NCBI GenBank assembly: GCA_002505805.1
Contig: DAWB01000128.1
Span: 4,451-13,326 of the forward strand
Source: Methanosaeta sp. UBA80
GTDB lineage: Archaea; Halobacteriota; Methanosarcinia; Methanotrichales; Methanotrichaceae
Direction of reading: 5' to 3'
DNA length: 8,876 nucleotides
The translations under genes and the position numbers were made by a program. Shown in pieces: positions 1 through 5,409 of this stretch (its first letter is position 1; every line of letters begins with the position of its first letter). The notes beneath the pieces were generated by a model. That model had not been told where the DNA came from and ran no database searches. It saw only the letters and a program-made list of their open reading frames with translations.

Positions 1-122
1 GGCTTGAAGGGGACCTGGGTCTGCTTGCCGCATTCGGAGCAGGTTACATCTGTCATTTCTCGGGGGCCGCTGTTGTAGCTATTTCTGAAGCTACCGCTGT
101 TGTCGTACTTTCTCTCAAACAT
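1..122 (-). CDS. CxxC zinc-ribbon protein (5' part only; runs off the window)
   Basis: Translating the minus strand from an ATG at 120-122 gives 40 complete residues with no stop before the window edge. The N-terminus is charged, polar and low in complexity (MFERKYDNSGSFRNSYNSGP). It is followed by a C-S-E-C pair and then G-K-Q-T-Q-V-P-F-K-P. CxxC followed by VPFKP is the first half of the small archaeal CxxC-x17-CxxC zinc-binding domain; the second CxxC would lie outside the window. An AAGGTAAG stretch about 10 nt upstream could serve as ribosome site. Proteins of this family are short and probably bind zinc, but their role is not established. The family call is from memory of the motif; the truncation prevents confirmation. 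Confidence 0.68.
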   Translation of the reverse strand, partial: MFERKYDNSGSFRNSYNSGPREMTDVTCSECGKQTQVPFK

Positions 123-394
123 TTGATTCACTTACCTTGTTATCGATTCAAAGAACCGATCATGCTACAAAAAACATCTCAACAAATCTCTTTGAATCGA
201 CGCAAAATGTAACGAGGGCTAACATCAGGTTCCTTGCCTATATACCTGTTGGTCAAAGAATAGTTGGTCAATAGTGGACAATATCTCCTGAGCCGATCCG
301 AGAAATGCTCCAAGGATTTAGAGGTATCCGGGAAGGCAAGTGCATTTAAATCTGGCATCAATCCAATATCAGTAACCAAGAAAAGATTGAAGAA
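123..394. other. Intergenic gap between zinc-ribbon gene and csp terminator
   Basis: This stretch of about 270 nt separates two minus-strand genes. Both strands carry short open frames (minus 179-409, plus from 264). Neither has a ribosome site, and the minus one starts inside the csp terminator hairpin. I recognise no RNA gene or repeat here. It should contain the promoter of the zinc-ribbon gene in its left part, but I cannot point to a clear TATA box. Confidence 0.4.
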
Positions 395-407
395 GGGCCT
401 GCGGCCC
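378..407 (-). terminator. Hairpin and T-rich tail after the cold-shock gene
   Basis: On the minus strand a 5-bp GC stem (GGGCC/GGCCC, plus-strand arms 395-399 and 403-407, loop of 3) sits about 20 nt past the csp stop. A T-rich run (TTCTTCAATCTTTTCTT) follows it. The position and form fit a terminator for csp. Confidence 0.6.
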
Positions 408-428
408 ATTTATCAGTGTAATAGCTTT

Positions 429-623
429 CTACTGTTTCTCGACGTTGTCTGCCTTGGGGCCCTTCTCGCCTTCAATCACATCGAAGCTGACCTTGTCGCC
501 CTCATCGATAGTGACATTAGGCTTGAGACCTGTTGCATGCACGAAATAGTCCTTTCCATCGTCGCCAGCTATAAAACCAAAGTTCTTGACTCTGTTAAAA
601 AACTTCACTGTTCCGTTTACCAT
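429..623 (-). CDS. cspA: Cold-shock domain protein (CspA family)
   Basis: A 64-residue single cold-shock domain, the usual CspA length. It opens with M-V-N-G-T-V-K-F-F-N. It carries the RNP1-like stretch KNFGFIAG (residues 13-20) and the RNP2-like stretch DYFVHATG (25-32), the two strands that bind single-stranded nucleic acid in this family. The strand end near GEKGPKADNV (52-61) is also typical. The open frame extends to a TTG at 638, but GGAG lies at 632-635, ideally placed before the ATG at 621-623, so I chose that start. CspA proteins are cytoplasmic RNA chaperones, often cold- or growth-phase-regulated. They occur in only some archaea, where they are generally seen as acquired from bacteria. 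RNP1 here has N where K-G-F-G-F is commonest, a mild variation. The gene appears monocistronic, with its own terminator. Confidence 0.95.
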   Translation of the reverse strand: MVNGTVKFFNRVKNFGFIAGDDGKDYFVHATGLKPNVTIDEGDKVSFDVIEGEKGPKADNVEKQ

Positions 624-654
624 TTGTAATTTCTCCAATATATGCCAAGCGCGG

Positions 655-671
655 CACTATACTAGTTAAAG
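655..671 (-). promoter_or_regulatory. Possible TATA region for csp
   Basis: On the minus strand CTTTAACT (664-671), followed by AGTATAG, lies about 45 nt upstream of the csp ATG. A start about 25 nt downstream would leave a leader of roughly 20 nt that includes the GGAG. The TATA match is weak. The plus strand of the same stretch reads CTATACTA and could equally serve a plus-strand transcript. Confidence 0.3.
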
Positions 672-704
672 CTGTTGGTGTTGATCTTAATCCATGCAGA
701 GGGG

Positions 705-813
705 AGATTGCGGTGCAGGTCCGTCTTAGCAATCTTGTTGCAGTCTCAGCTAGCAGCAGCCGAGAAGCAACTGACTGATTAATGCTCTAATTTCGCGGCA
801 GAGACCATTAATC
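705..813. other. Three consecutive stem-loops, possible structured RNA
   Basis: Three hairpins follow one another almost without gaps. The first pairs AGATTGC (705-711) with GCAATCT (729-735). The second is GTTGC/GCAAC (737-741, 767-771) with inner TCTC/GAGA (744-747, 762-765) and GCT/AGC (749-751, 758-760). The third is GATTAATG/CATTAATC (777-784, 806-813), extended inwards by CTCT/AGAG (785-788, 800-803) with a 2-nt bulge. No open frame covers the block. I do not recognise it as tRNA, SRP RNA, RNase P RNA or a known riboswitch. No T-run marks an end on either strand. It could be an unnamed small RNA, an attenuator-like structure or the relic of an element end. Confidence 0.4.
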
Positions 814-842
814 CCTCAACACCACTATCTGTTCTGAGCTTT

Positions 843-1375
843 ATGCATAGCGCCAGCCTCCCATTCTTTATGGCCGCCCCGCCCTGGCCCGAGCGGCCGA
901 GACCTGCATCGCACACTGGTGCACGCCCTCAAGCTGCGGCCCATCGGAAGACCTCCATGGTGCTCTGGTCCTCGGAGCCTTCGCCCGTTTGCCGCTTTTG
1001 CAGAAGGCTTTGGCGCGCTCTCCTAAGGTATAGCCCTGGGCGGGAAGATGAGATGGCTCTGTGGACCTGCCATGAAAAGAATCTGCAGTCAAGGAGGCTC
1101 AGGACCCAGGAGCAACGGCCGCATATGAAAAGGCTAAACCTCTGCAAGCAGAGGTGCCGGTTCATGGCGGCGGTCAGCATAAGCATAGGTGCCACCAGGA
1201 TATGCCAGGCCCCATCCTGGAGGGCGAAGCAAGGATGCAGTTCGAGGCCCATAAAGTAGGCTGAGCCCCGCTCAGGGCATAAGCTTGAGAAATTCACGGA
1301 AAGAATATGATCGGGGCAGTTCTGGTGGATACGGCCCTGGTAATGCTGCATCATTGCATAGCATTTAAATGGCAT
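843..1375. other. GC-rich block with overlapping ORFs, possibly a decayed gene
   Basis: The block contains one plus-strand frame (843-1259, 138 codons) and two minus-strand frames (929-1375 and 868-1092). None has a clear ribosome site, a recognisable domain or a convincing protein composition. The most protein-like stretch is on the minus strand around 1170-1260, where a hydrophobic run including HILVAPMLMLTAAMN could be part of a membrane segment. Base composition is clearly richer in G+C than the flanks (701-840 and 1376-1660). A 7-bp hairpin (ACCTCTG/CAGAGGT, 1138-1155) and a CTGAG/CTCAG hairpin (1261-1275) lie inside. My best reading is a frameshifted remnant of a gene or a structured non-coding block. 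I assign no function. Confidence 0.25.
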
Positions 1376-1420
1376 TTAGATAGCACTTAAATTATATACA
1401 TTTAAATAACATTTAGAATA
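1361..1420. repeat. Five imperfect 11-bp AT-rich direct repeats
   Basis: Units begin at 1361 (GCATTTAAATG), 1372 (GCATTTAGATA), 1383 (GCACTTAAATT), 1399 (CATTTAAATAA) and 1410 (CATTTAGAATA). The consensus is about CATTTARATA. Units 1-3 and 4-5 are head to tail, with a 5-nt ATATA spacer between the two groups. The period is close to one helical turn, which would place a bound protein on one face of the DNA. The units also contain the palindrome ATTTAAAT. Spacing and unit size exclude a CRISPR array. An operator or nucleoid-protein site is possible. Confidence 0.6.
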
Positions 1421-1586
1421 CTTATCAAGCTAGAAATATTGCCAGGTTATGGATAAACCTGTAGCATCGAGCCGAAACAAGAACGCATGCAATTGGGGGG
1501 AAGATAAGCCGTTAGGGCGGAATGGAGTGCTAACTTGAATCTAACGACTTTCACCCGCAGTATATAGTCATTGGCTTTGATATATA

Positions 1587-1612
1587 TTTTTCGCCCGGAA
1601 AGCGGCGAAAAA
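1587..1612. repeat. Perfect 9-bp inverted repeat upstream of the FAS1 promoter
   Basis: TTTTTCGCC (1587-1595) and GGCGAAAAA (1604-1612) pair perfectly around an 8-nt loop. The left arm runs into TATATAT (1581-1587). The structure lies about 25-30 bp upstream of the TATA box assigned to the fasciclin gene. It could be a dyad operator, or a hairpin ending transcription on the minus strand, where TATATATC follows it. Confidence 0.5.
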
Positions 1613-1631
1613 GAGCGGGCTTACATAGCGA

Positions 1632-1648
1632 TGGGAAAGTATATAATG
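1632..1648 (+). promoter_or_regulatory. BRE/TATA promoter of the fasciclin gene
   Basis: A purine-rich element GGGAAAG (1633-1639) directly precedes TATATAAT (1640-1647), matching the archaeal BRE plus TATA arrangement. Transcription would start near 1668-1672. The leader would then be about 110 nt, unusually long for an archaeon, and would hold a short ORF and a hairpin ahead of the fasciclin start codon. Confidence 0.6.
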
Positions 1649-1679
1649 AATCGTGATTATGTATAGAAAGGCATTGCTC

Positions 1680-1766
1680 ATGTGCTTATCAGAAAACCAA
1701 AAGGCAAAAACCCCTCTGGTTGCCTCTTACGCAAATTGGCACATAAGCAGTGAAGCGCATAGCTGA
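1680..1766 (+). CDS. 28-codon leader ORF ending at the FAS1 ribosome site
   Basis: An ATG at 1680 opens a 28-residue frame (begins MCLSENQKAK, ends WHISSEAHS). Its TGA stop (1764-1766) overlaps the GAGGTG ribosome site (1765-1770) of the fasciclin gene. AAAGG lies 8 nt before the ATG, close to the inferred transcript start. Within the ORF, AGGC+AACC (1702-1705, 1709-1712) can pair with GGTT+GCCT (1718-1725). TGCTTAT (1683-1689) can also pair with ATAAGCA (1743-1749). The peptide has no recognised motif. It may be a regulatory upstream ORF coupled to the next gene, or chance: a TGA arises easily where T precedes GAGGTG. Confidence 0.3.
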   Translation: MCLSENQKAKTPLVASYANWHISSEAHS

Positions 1767-1777
1767 GGTGTTAAACC

Positions 1778-2284
1778 ATGAAAAGAGCAACTTTATCTGT
1801 ATTGCTGATCTCAACCATTTTAATGGTTGGTGTCTGTCTGGCAGGATCGAATTCGATGGATGCCTCAAAAGAAGAATCATCTGCGGCTGATATTGTAGAT
1901 ACGGCAGTGGCAGCCGGAAATTTCCAGACACTGGTCAGTGCTGTGGAAGCAGCGGGATTGGTAGATACATTGAAAGGTGAAGGCCCATTTACCGTCTTTG
2001 CACCGACCGATGAAGCCTTTGCCAAGATACCGCAAGAGCAGCTTGAGTCTCTTCTGGAAAACAAGACTCAACTGACAGCCGTCCTAACTTACCATGTCAT
2101 TGCCGGAAAGGTTATGTCAACTGATCTGACAGATGATATGGCTGTGGCAACTGTCCAGGGAGATAATGTTACAATCAATCTCGATGAGGACGGCGTCATG
2201 GTGAATGATGCCAAAGTGGTGCAGGCAGATATCGAGTGCATCAACGGTGTAGTGCACGCAATTGATACCGTATTAATGCCTTGA
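1778..2284 (+). CDS. Exported fasciclin (FAS1) domain protein
   Basis: A 168-residue protein with a signal peptide: a short basic start (MKRA), then a hydrophobic stretch over residues 5-19. C20 might be a lipid-anchor site, but VGVC is a poor lipobox. One FAS1 domain fills residues about 36-168. The H1 motif is [14 protein letters not shown] (72-85) and the H2 motif is YHVIAGKV (105-112). It closes with [13 protein letters not shown] (156-168), all standard for the family. FAS1 domains mediate cell-surface or matrix adhesion, and single-domain secreted forms (MPB70-like) are widespread in bacteria and methanogens. The start is fixed by GAGGTG seven nt upstream of the ATG. It sits alone, with its own promoter and terminator. 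The acidic mature N-terminus (MDASKEESS) is probably a linker. The surface location is inferred. Confidence 0.93.
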   Translation: MKRATLSVLLISTILMVGVCLAGSNSMDASKEESSAADIVDTAVAAGNFQTLVSAVEAAGLVDTLKGEGPFTVFAPTDEAFAKIPQEQLESLLENKTQLTAVLTYHVIAGKVMSTDLTDDMAVATVQGDNVTINLDEDGVMVNDAKVVQADIECINGVVHAIDTVLMP

Positions 2285-2299
2285 TGCACCGCAAATCTC

Positions 2300-2329
2300 G
2301 AGGTTGAACCTCTCTTTTTTGCTTTTTCT
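2300..2329 (+). terminator. Terminator after the fasciclin gene
   Basis: A short GAGG/CCTC stem (2300-2303, 2309-2312) begins 15 nt after the stop. Runs of six and five T (2315-2320, 2323-2327) follow it. T-runs of this kind suffice for archaeal termination. Confidence 0.6.
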
Positions 2330-2421
2330 CAATAGCGGAAGCAGCTTAAACAGCTATCCTCCGCCAGTAGGCAGCTATGGCCCGCAGATTTCAATAATTA
2401 GCCCGGACTATATTCTGGTTA

Positions 2422-3891
2422 ATGGACGAAGTCGTTTTAGTCTTTCCTCACCAGCTGTATGACCATCATCCCGCCCTCAGCAAGGAGAGAAGCATCTTTA
2501 TTGTCGAGGATCAGCTGTTTTTTCATGGCATAAAAAGACAAATCAAATTTCATAAGCAGAAGATGATGCTGCACAGAGCGACATTGCAGGCCTATAGAGA
2601 CCGGCTGTCTGGAAGAGGATATAATGCTCGATACATCGCATTCCACCAGGAGCTTCTCAGATATTTAGATGAGAAAGATGTCTCCAGGATCTACATCGCA
2701 GATCCAGTGGACTGCATCCTGGAGAGACGGATATCAAATATTGCCAATAAGCTGGGGGCGGAGTTGAAGATCTTGGAGTCTCCCGGCTTTCTGAACTCGA
2801 ATCAGGGGATAAGAGATTTTTTTAAAGGCTACAAGCATCTCTCCCAGACCAGATTTTACATCGCATCTCGTAAGAGCCTCAATATTCTCATGGAAGAAGA
2901 CGGCAGGCCGGTTGGAGGAAAGTGGAGCCTGGATGCTCTGAATCGAAAGAGACTTCCGCGTAATATTCATCTGTCTGACAGGCAGGAGACAGTAGAGAGC
3001 AAATACATATCTGAAGCCAGAGAATATGTAGAGCTCAATTTCCCGGATCATCCGGGAAAGGCAGAGAATTTCCTTTATCCGATATCACATGAAGAGGCTG
3101 CCGCATGGCTCGAGCATTTCCTGAACAATGGGCTCGCCAATTTTGGAAGCTATCAGGATGCCATCTCCAGGGACAATTCAGTTCTCTTTCACTCTCAGAT
3201 CTCCCCTTTGCTGAACATCGGGCTGCTCACTCCACATCAGGTGGTCCATGAGACGGTGCGCTACTGCAAGGATCATGACACACCCCTCAACTCCCTGGAG
3301 GGCTTTCTGCGCCAGATCATCGGGTGGAGAGAATTCATGCGTGCCGTTTATGTTCTGCAGGGAGACCAGCAGCACAGGCAGAATTTTTGGGGGCACCACC
3401 GGCCAATGCCGGCATCATTTTATGGGGCATCTACAGGAATCGAGCCGATAGACAGATCGATTCAAAGGCTGCAAGAGACTGCCTACTTAAACCATATCGA
3501 GAGGCTCATGGTCCTGGGAAATTTCCTGCTTCTCTGCGAGATCGACCCCCAGGAGGTTTATCGATGGTTTATGGAGATGTTCATAGATGCCTATGATTGG
3601 GTCATGGTGCCAAATGTCTTCGGCATGAGCCAATATGCGGATGGCGGCCTGATCACCACCAAGCCCTATGTAAGCTCTTCAAGCTATATCCTGCGCATGA
3701 GTGACTACAAAAAAGGCCACTGGTGCAGGATATGGGATGGCCTCTACTGGCGGTTCATCTTTAAACACCGTGAGACTCTGACCAAAAATCCGCGCATGAG
3801 ACTGACGGTGGCCAATCTCGACCGCATGGATGAGAGATTGCGGCGCGAGCATCTGGCGGTGGCGGAGGAGTTCCTGCAAAAGCTATCTTGA
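2422..3891 (+). CDS. Photolyase/cryptochrome-related flavoprotein, iron-sulfur ligands missing
   Basis: A 489-residue member of the photolyase-related (DPRP, COG3046) family, whose best-known members are (6-4) photolyases/cryptochromes such as Agrobacterium PhrB. The N-terminal Rossmann-like antenna domain starts VVLVFPHQL (4-12). The C-terminal FAD domain carries the family blocks GWREFMR (301-307), NHIERLMVLGNF (357-368), DAYDWVMVPNVFGMSQYADGG (389-409), TKPYVSSSSYILRMSDY (413-429) and LYW (441-443). H358 matches the active-site His of (6-4) enzymes. PhrB has the pattern DYCxxCx12C here; this protein reads DYKKGHWCRIWDGLYW, with only C435. The site aligned with PhrB C350 is P342. A 4Fe-4S cluster therefore looks absent, while FAD binding looks intact. 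Light-driven DNA repair or blue-light sensing is inferred. The ATG has no ribosome site; CAATAATTA about 26 nt upstream could make the transcript leaderless. Confidence 0.92.
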   Translation: MDEVVLVFPHQLYDHHPALSKERSIFIVEDQLFFHGIKRQIKFHKQKMMLHRATLQAYRDRLSGRGYNARYIAFHQELLRYLDEKDVSRIYIADPVDCILERRISNIANKLGAELKILESPGFLNSNQGIRDFFKGYKHLSQTRFYIASRKSLNILMEEDGRPVGGKWSLDALNRKRLPRNIHLSDRQETVESKYISEAREYVELNFPDHPGKAENFLYPISHEEAAAWLEHFLNNGLANFGSYQDAISRDNSVLFHSQISPLLNIGLLTPHQVVHETVRYCKDHDTPLNSLEGFLRQIIGWREFMRAVYVLQGDQQHRQNFWGHHRPMPASFYGASTGIEPIDRSIQRLQETAYLNHIERLMVLGNFLLLCEIDPQEVYRWFMEMFIDAYDWVMVPNVFGMSQYADGGLITTKPYVSSSSYILRMSDYKKGHWCRIWDGLYWRFIFKHRETLTKNPRMRLTVANLDRMDERLRREHLAVAEEFLQKLS

Positions 3892-3944
3892 GAGAGAAGA
3901 GAGGAGAGAAGGAAGAGAGGGGAAAGAAGGAGAGAAGGGAAGAA
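3890..3944. repeat. 55-nt uninterrupted purine tract
   Basis: From the last two bases of the photolyase-related stop codon, 55 bases in a row are A or G (GAGAGAAG-type, no exact unit). The complementary strand is pure pyrimidine. Such tracts can form triplex or otherwise unusual DNA. On the minus strand the tract is C/T-rich. No gene is disturbed by it, and its role is unknown. Confidence 0.8.
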
Positions 3945-3988
3945 TCAATTTGGGCAGCCAAGCCCACCAATGACCTGGTGTGCAACAT

Positions 3989-4006
3989 AGGCAGTTGCTG
4001 CCTTTT
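3989..4006 (+). terminator. Intrinsic terminator for the photolyase-related gene
   Basis: AGGCAG (3989-3994) and CTGCCT (3998-4003) pair around a 3-nt loop. The T-run that begins with the last base of the stem gives four T (4003-4006). It lies about 100 nt past the stop and just ahead of the next promoter. Confidence 0.55.
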
Positions 4007-4049
4007 AGCTGGATAGCAGATCCTTTGCCCTCTGCCTCCGCTCCTCCGC

Positions 4050-4064
4050 TCAAAAGCTATAAAT
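4050..4064 (+). promoter_or_regulatory. BRE/TATA promoter of the SOUL gene
   Basis: TCAAAAG (4050-4056) followed by CTATAAAT (4057-4064) gives a good archaeal promoter. Initiation is expected near 4085-4090. This rules out the TTG at 4066 as a translation start and supports the ATG at 4117 with a leader of about 30 nt. Confidence 0.65.
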
Positions 4065-4116
4065 CTTGACAAAGGATGTATTCTGCTGTCTGATTCAGGG
4101 GAAGGCGTGGTATTTT

Positions 4117-4791
4117 ATGAGACTGTCATGGCCGGTTATGGCTGGGCTGATAATCTTTTTGCTCTTGATCGTATGGACGCTTTATGGGGTGCTTGTTTCC
4201 ATGTCGGTATCTCAAGCAGATTATGATGTATTGGATACACTGGAAAATGGGGTTGAGATCAGGGGTTATCCTGAGGAGATCTGGGCTACCACAGTTGCCG
4301 ATGACCAGAACAGTGCTTTCAGCCCCCTGTTCAGGTACATATCCGGAGACAACGAGAAGAGCGAAAAGATAGAGATGACGGCTCCAGTGGTGACAACAGC
4401 ACCGCAGCCTGCTGGAAATGACTCGGCCAAGGGGGAGAAGATCGAGATGACAGCGCCGGTGGTGACCATGGATACAGATGAGGGGATGTTCATGGCCTTT
4501 ATAATGCCGGAGCGGTTCGATATGCAGAGCATTCCAAAGCCCTCATCAAGCCTGGTCAAGATACAACAGATTGAGCCGAGAAAGCTGGCAGTGATCAGAT
4601 TTTCCGGCTATATGAGCCAGGGAAGTTATGATAAGAATCTAAAGCAGCTTAAAGAGGCGCTGGAAGATGAGGGGATATCCACAGTGGGAGAGCCGCAGTT
4701 GATGCAGTATAATGATCCCTGGACTCCGCCCTTTTCTCGCAGAAATGAGATTGCATTGCAGGTGATTGACGACAGACTGGCCGGAGCATAA
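4117..4791 (+). CDS. Membrane-anchored SOUL haem-binding family protein
   Basis: A 224-residue protein. A hydrophobic helix at about residues 7-29 is an uncleaved anchor or signal. The SOUL/HBP domain (PF04832) follows. It starts at YDVLDTLENGVEIRGYP (36-52) and has FRYISGDN (72-79). It carries the family's paired KIEMTAPV motifs (84-91, 108-115), an FIMP block (128-131), AVIRFSGY (158-165) and PWTPPFSRRNEI (201-212). SOUL proteins bind haem or tetrapyrroles weakly. Their role in archaea is unknown, so the domain is secure and the function is not. The frame is open from a TTG at 4066, but that codon sits directly after the TATA box and would not be transcribed. The ATG at 4117, after GGGGAAGGCGTGG, is preferred. 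The domain would lie outside the membrane if the anchor is N-in; topology is not proven. Confidence 0.92.
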   Translation: MRLSWPVMAGLIIFLLLIVWTLYGVLVSMSVSQADYDVLDTLENGVEIRGYPEEIWATTVADDQNSAFSPLFRYISGDNEKSEKIEMTAPVVTTAPQPAGNDSAKGEKIEMTAPVVTMDTDEGMFMAFIMPERFDMQSIPKPSSSLVKIQQIEPRKLAVIRFSGYMSQGSYDKNLKQLKEALEDEGISTVGEPQLMQYNDPWTPPFSRRNEIALQVIDDRLAGA

Positions 4792-4793
4792 AA

Positions 4794-4812
4794 GGCAAAA
4801 GCGCATTTTGCC
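4794..4812 (+). terminator. Perfect hairpin right after the SOUL gene
   Basis: GGCAAAA (4794-4800) and TTTTGCC (4806-4812) pair perfectly over a 5-nt loop (GCGCA), two nt past the stop. No T-run follows, so it may be a 3'-end stabiliser rather than a true terminator. Confidence 0.5.
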
Positions 4813-4830
4813 CGGGCAGATTAGAGAGGA

Positions 4831-4911
4831 ATGAAGGTTATGGAATGGAGCCGGCCCGGTTTGAGTCTATCGGGCAAAGATTTTAGCTGGTTTAAGGTCT
4901 TATGGTTGTAG
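4831..4911 (+). CDS. Possible 26-codon ORF ahead of the small unknown gene
   Basis: ATG at 4831 (or in-frame ATG at 4840) opens a 26-residue frame ending in KDFSWFKVLWL. Its TAG (4909-4911) overlaps the GAGGTG ribosome site (4911-4916) of the next gene. GAGAGG precedes the first ATG by only one base, which is too close to be a good site. The aromatic C-terminus is notable, but nothing else supports coding. It is listed because the stop-over-ribosome-site layout mirrors that at 1680-1766. Confidence 0.2.
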   Translation: MKVMEWSRPGLSLSGKDFSWFKVLWL

Positions 4912-4921
4912 AGGTGTTCTC

Positions 4922-5197
4922 ATGAGTGGAGCTGACCAGTTTTTGTGCTTTGTAAAGGACGGGGAGATTAAGATTCTGCTTCCGGAGTCGGAGGCAGGAA
5001 ATGTGGTGAGGCTGACGGAGATGCCTATGCAGGCGGCAGTTGCACCTGAAGTTCAGGAGATCTCGGTTAAGAAGCATGAAGGAAAGGCGATTATGGTAGA
5101 GGGCCGCTCAAGCGGTGGCTGGATTTATTCGGCAGAGCTGGTCGACACAGCGGGGCCGATCTTGAGCGCATTGGTGCAAAAGGTATTCAGCCGATAG
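4922..5197 (+). CDS. Small protein of unknown function (91 aa)
   Basis: I do not recognise this family. GAGGTG at 4911-4916 lies five nt before the ATG, a strong site. The N-terminal half has short strand-like stretches (QFLCFVKDGEIKILLP, residues 6-21). The second half reads KKHEGKAIMVEGRSSGGWIYSA (50-71), a beta-hairpin-like pattern of hydrophobic strands separated by glycines that recalls OB-type small proteins. It ends with a helix (PILSALVQKVF, 79-89). There is no signal peptide and only one Cys (C9), so it is probably cytoplasmic. It stands alone between a hairpin upstream and a terminator downstream, facing the convergent gene pair at 5233-5705. Reality of the gene: good. Function: unknown. 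Confidence 0.78.
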   Translation: MSGADQFLCFVKDGEIKILLPESEAGNVVRLTEMPMQAAVAPEVQEISVKKHEGKAIMVEGRSSGGWIYSAELVDTAGPILSALVQKVFSR

Positions 5198-5214
5198 GCC
5201 TTGACAAACCTGAA

Positions 5215-5239
5215 CCGGCCCAGGTCGGCTTTTCATTTT
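5215..5239 (+). terminator. Terminator between convergent genes
   Basis: CCGGC/GTCGG (5215-5219, 5224-5228, one G-T pair, loop of 4) is followed by CTTTTCATTTT. It ends the plus-strand small gene. The T-tract overlaps the last codons of the minus-strand gene that ends at 5233. Confidence 0.6.
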
Positions 5240-5409
5240 ATCCCGCCCAGCGTTCTTTCTATGACCGCCCCGGCTTTCTCGGTCAGGATTATGCGCTGGG
5301 CCTTGTGCCTTCCACTCTTGGCTATGACCCGGGGATCGCTGACCTTGCGGGCCTCTGCCCTGATTCTATAGCCGTGCAGGGCGTCTCCTGCCTCGTAGCA
5401 CTCGGTCAT
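5233..5409 (-). CDS. 58-aa basic protein overlapping the RHH gene
   Basis: An ATG at 5407-5409 overlaps the TGA of the upstream ribbon-helix-helix gene as ATGA, so the two are almost certainly translationally coupled. The product has 58 residues (starts MTECYEAGDALHGYRIRAEA, ends AVIERTLGGIK) and is lysine/arginine-rich, with a probable C-terminal helix. I recognise no known domain. Size, coupling and order (DNA-binding gene first, small partner second) resemble toxin-antitoxin or autoregulated two-gene units. The protein is short for a RelE, VapC or MazF toxin and shows none of their motifs. It could equally be a co-regulator that binds the first protein. The terminator hairpin of the facing gene abuts its 3' end. 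Confidence 0.62.
   Translation of the reverse strand: MTECYEAGDALHGYRIRAEARKVSDPRVIAKSGRHKAQRIILTEKAGAVIERTLGGIK

Noticed and set aside
179..409. 76-codon minus-strand ORF
   Set aside because: It starts inside the csp terminator hairpin and has no ribosome site or recognised family. Composition is fairly protein-like, so a relic cannot be fully excluded.
264..629. 121-codon plus-strand ORF
   Set aside because: Its 3' half is antisense to the secure cold-shock gene, and it has no ribosome site or domain.
640..840. tRNA or known structural RNA
   Set aside because: No GTTCRANNC loop, no cloverleaf, and no SRP or RNase P core motifs could be found by eye.
843..1259. 138-codon plus-strand ORF as a gene
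   Set aside because: Cys/Arg/Trp-rich product, no ribosome site, and overlapping open frames on the other strand; GC-rich sequence gives such frames by chance.
1361..1420. CRISPR array
   Set aside because: Units are 11 bp and nearly contiguous; there are no 30-40 bp spacers and no cas genes.
1771..2289. Minus-strand ORFs opposite the fasciclin gene
   Set aside because: Shadows: the plus strand has the signal peptide, FAS1 motifs and ribosome site.
4066..4116. TTG start extending the SOUL protein by 17 residues
   Set aside because: It follows the TATA box directly, so it would lie upstream of the transcript start.
4200..4460. Tandem duplication in the SOUL gene (KIEMTAPV twice)
   Set aside because: The paired motif is a normal trait of the SOUL family, not a recent duplication.
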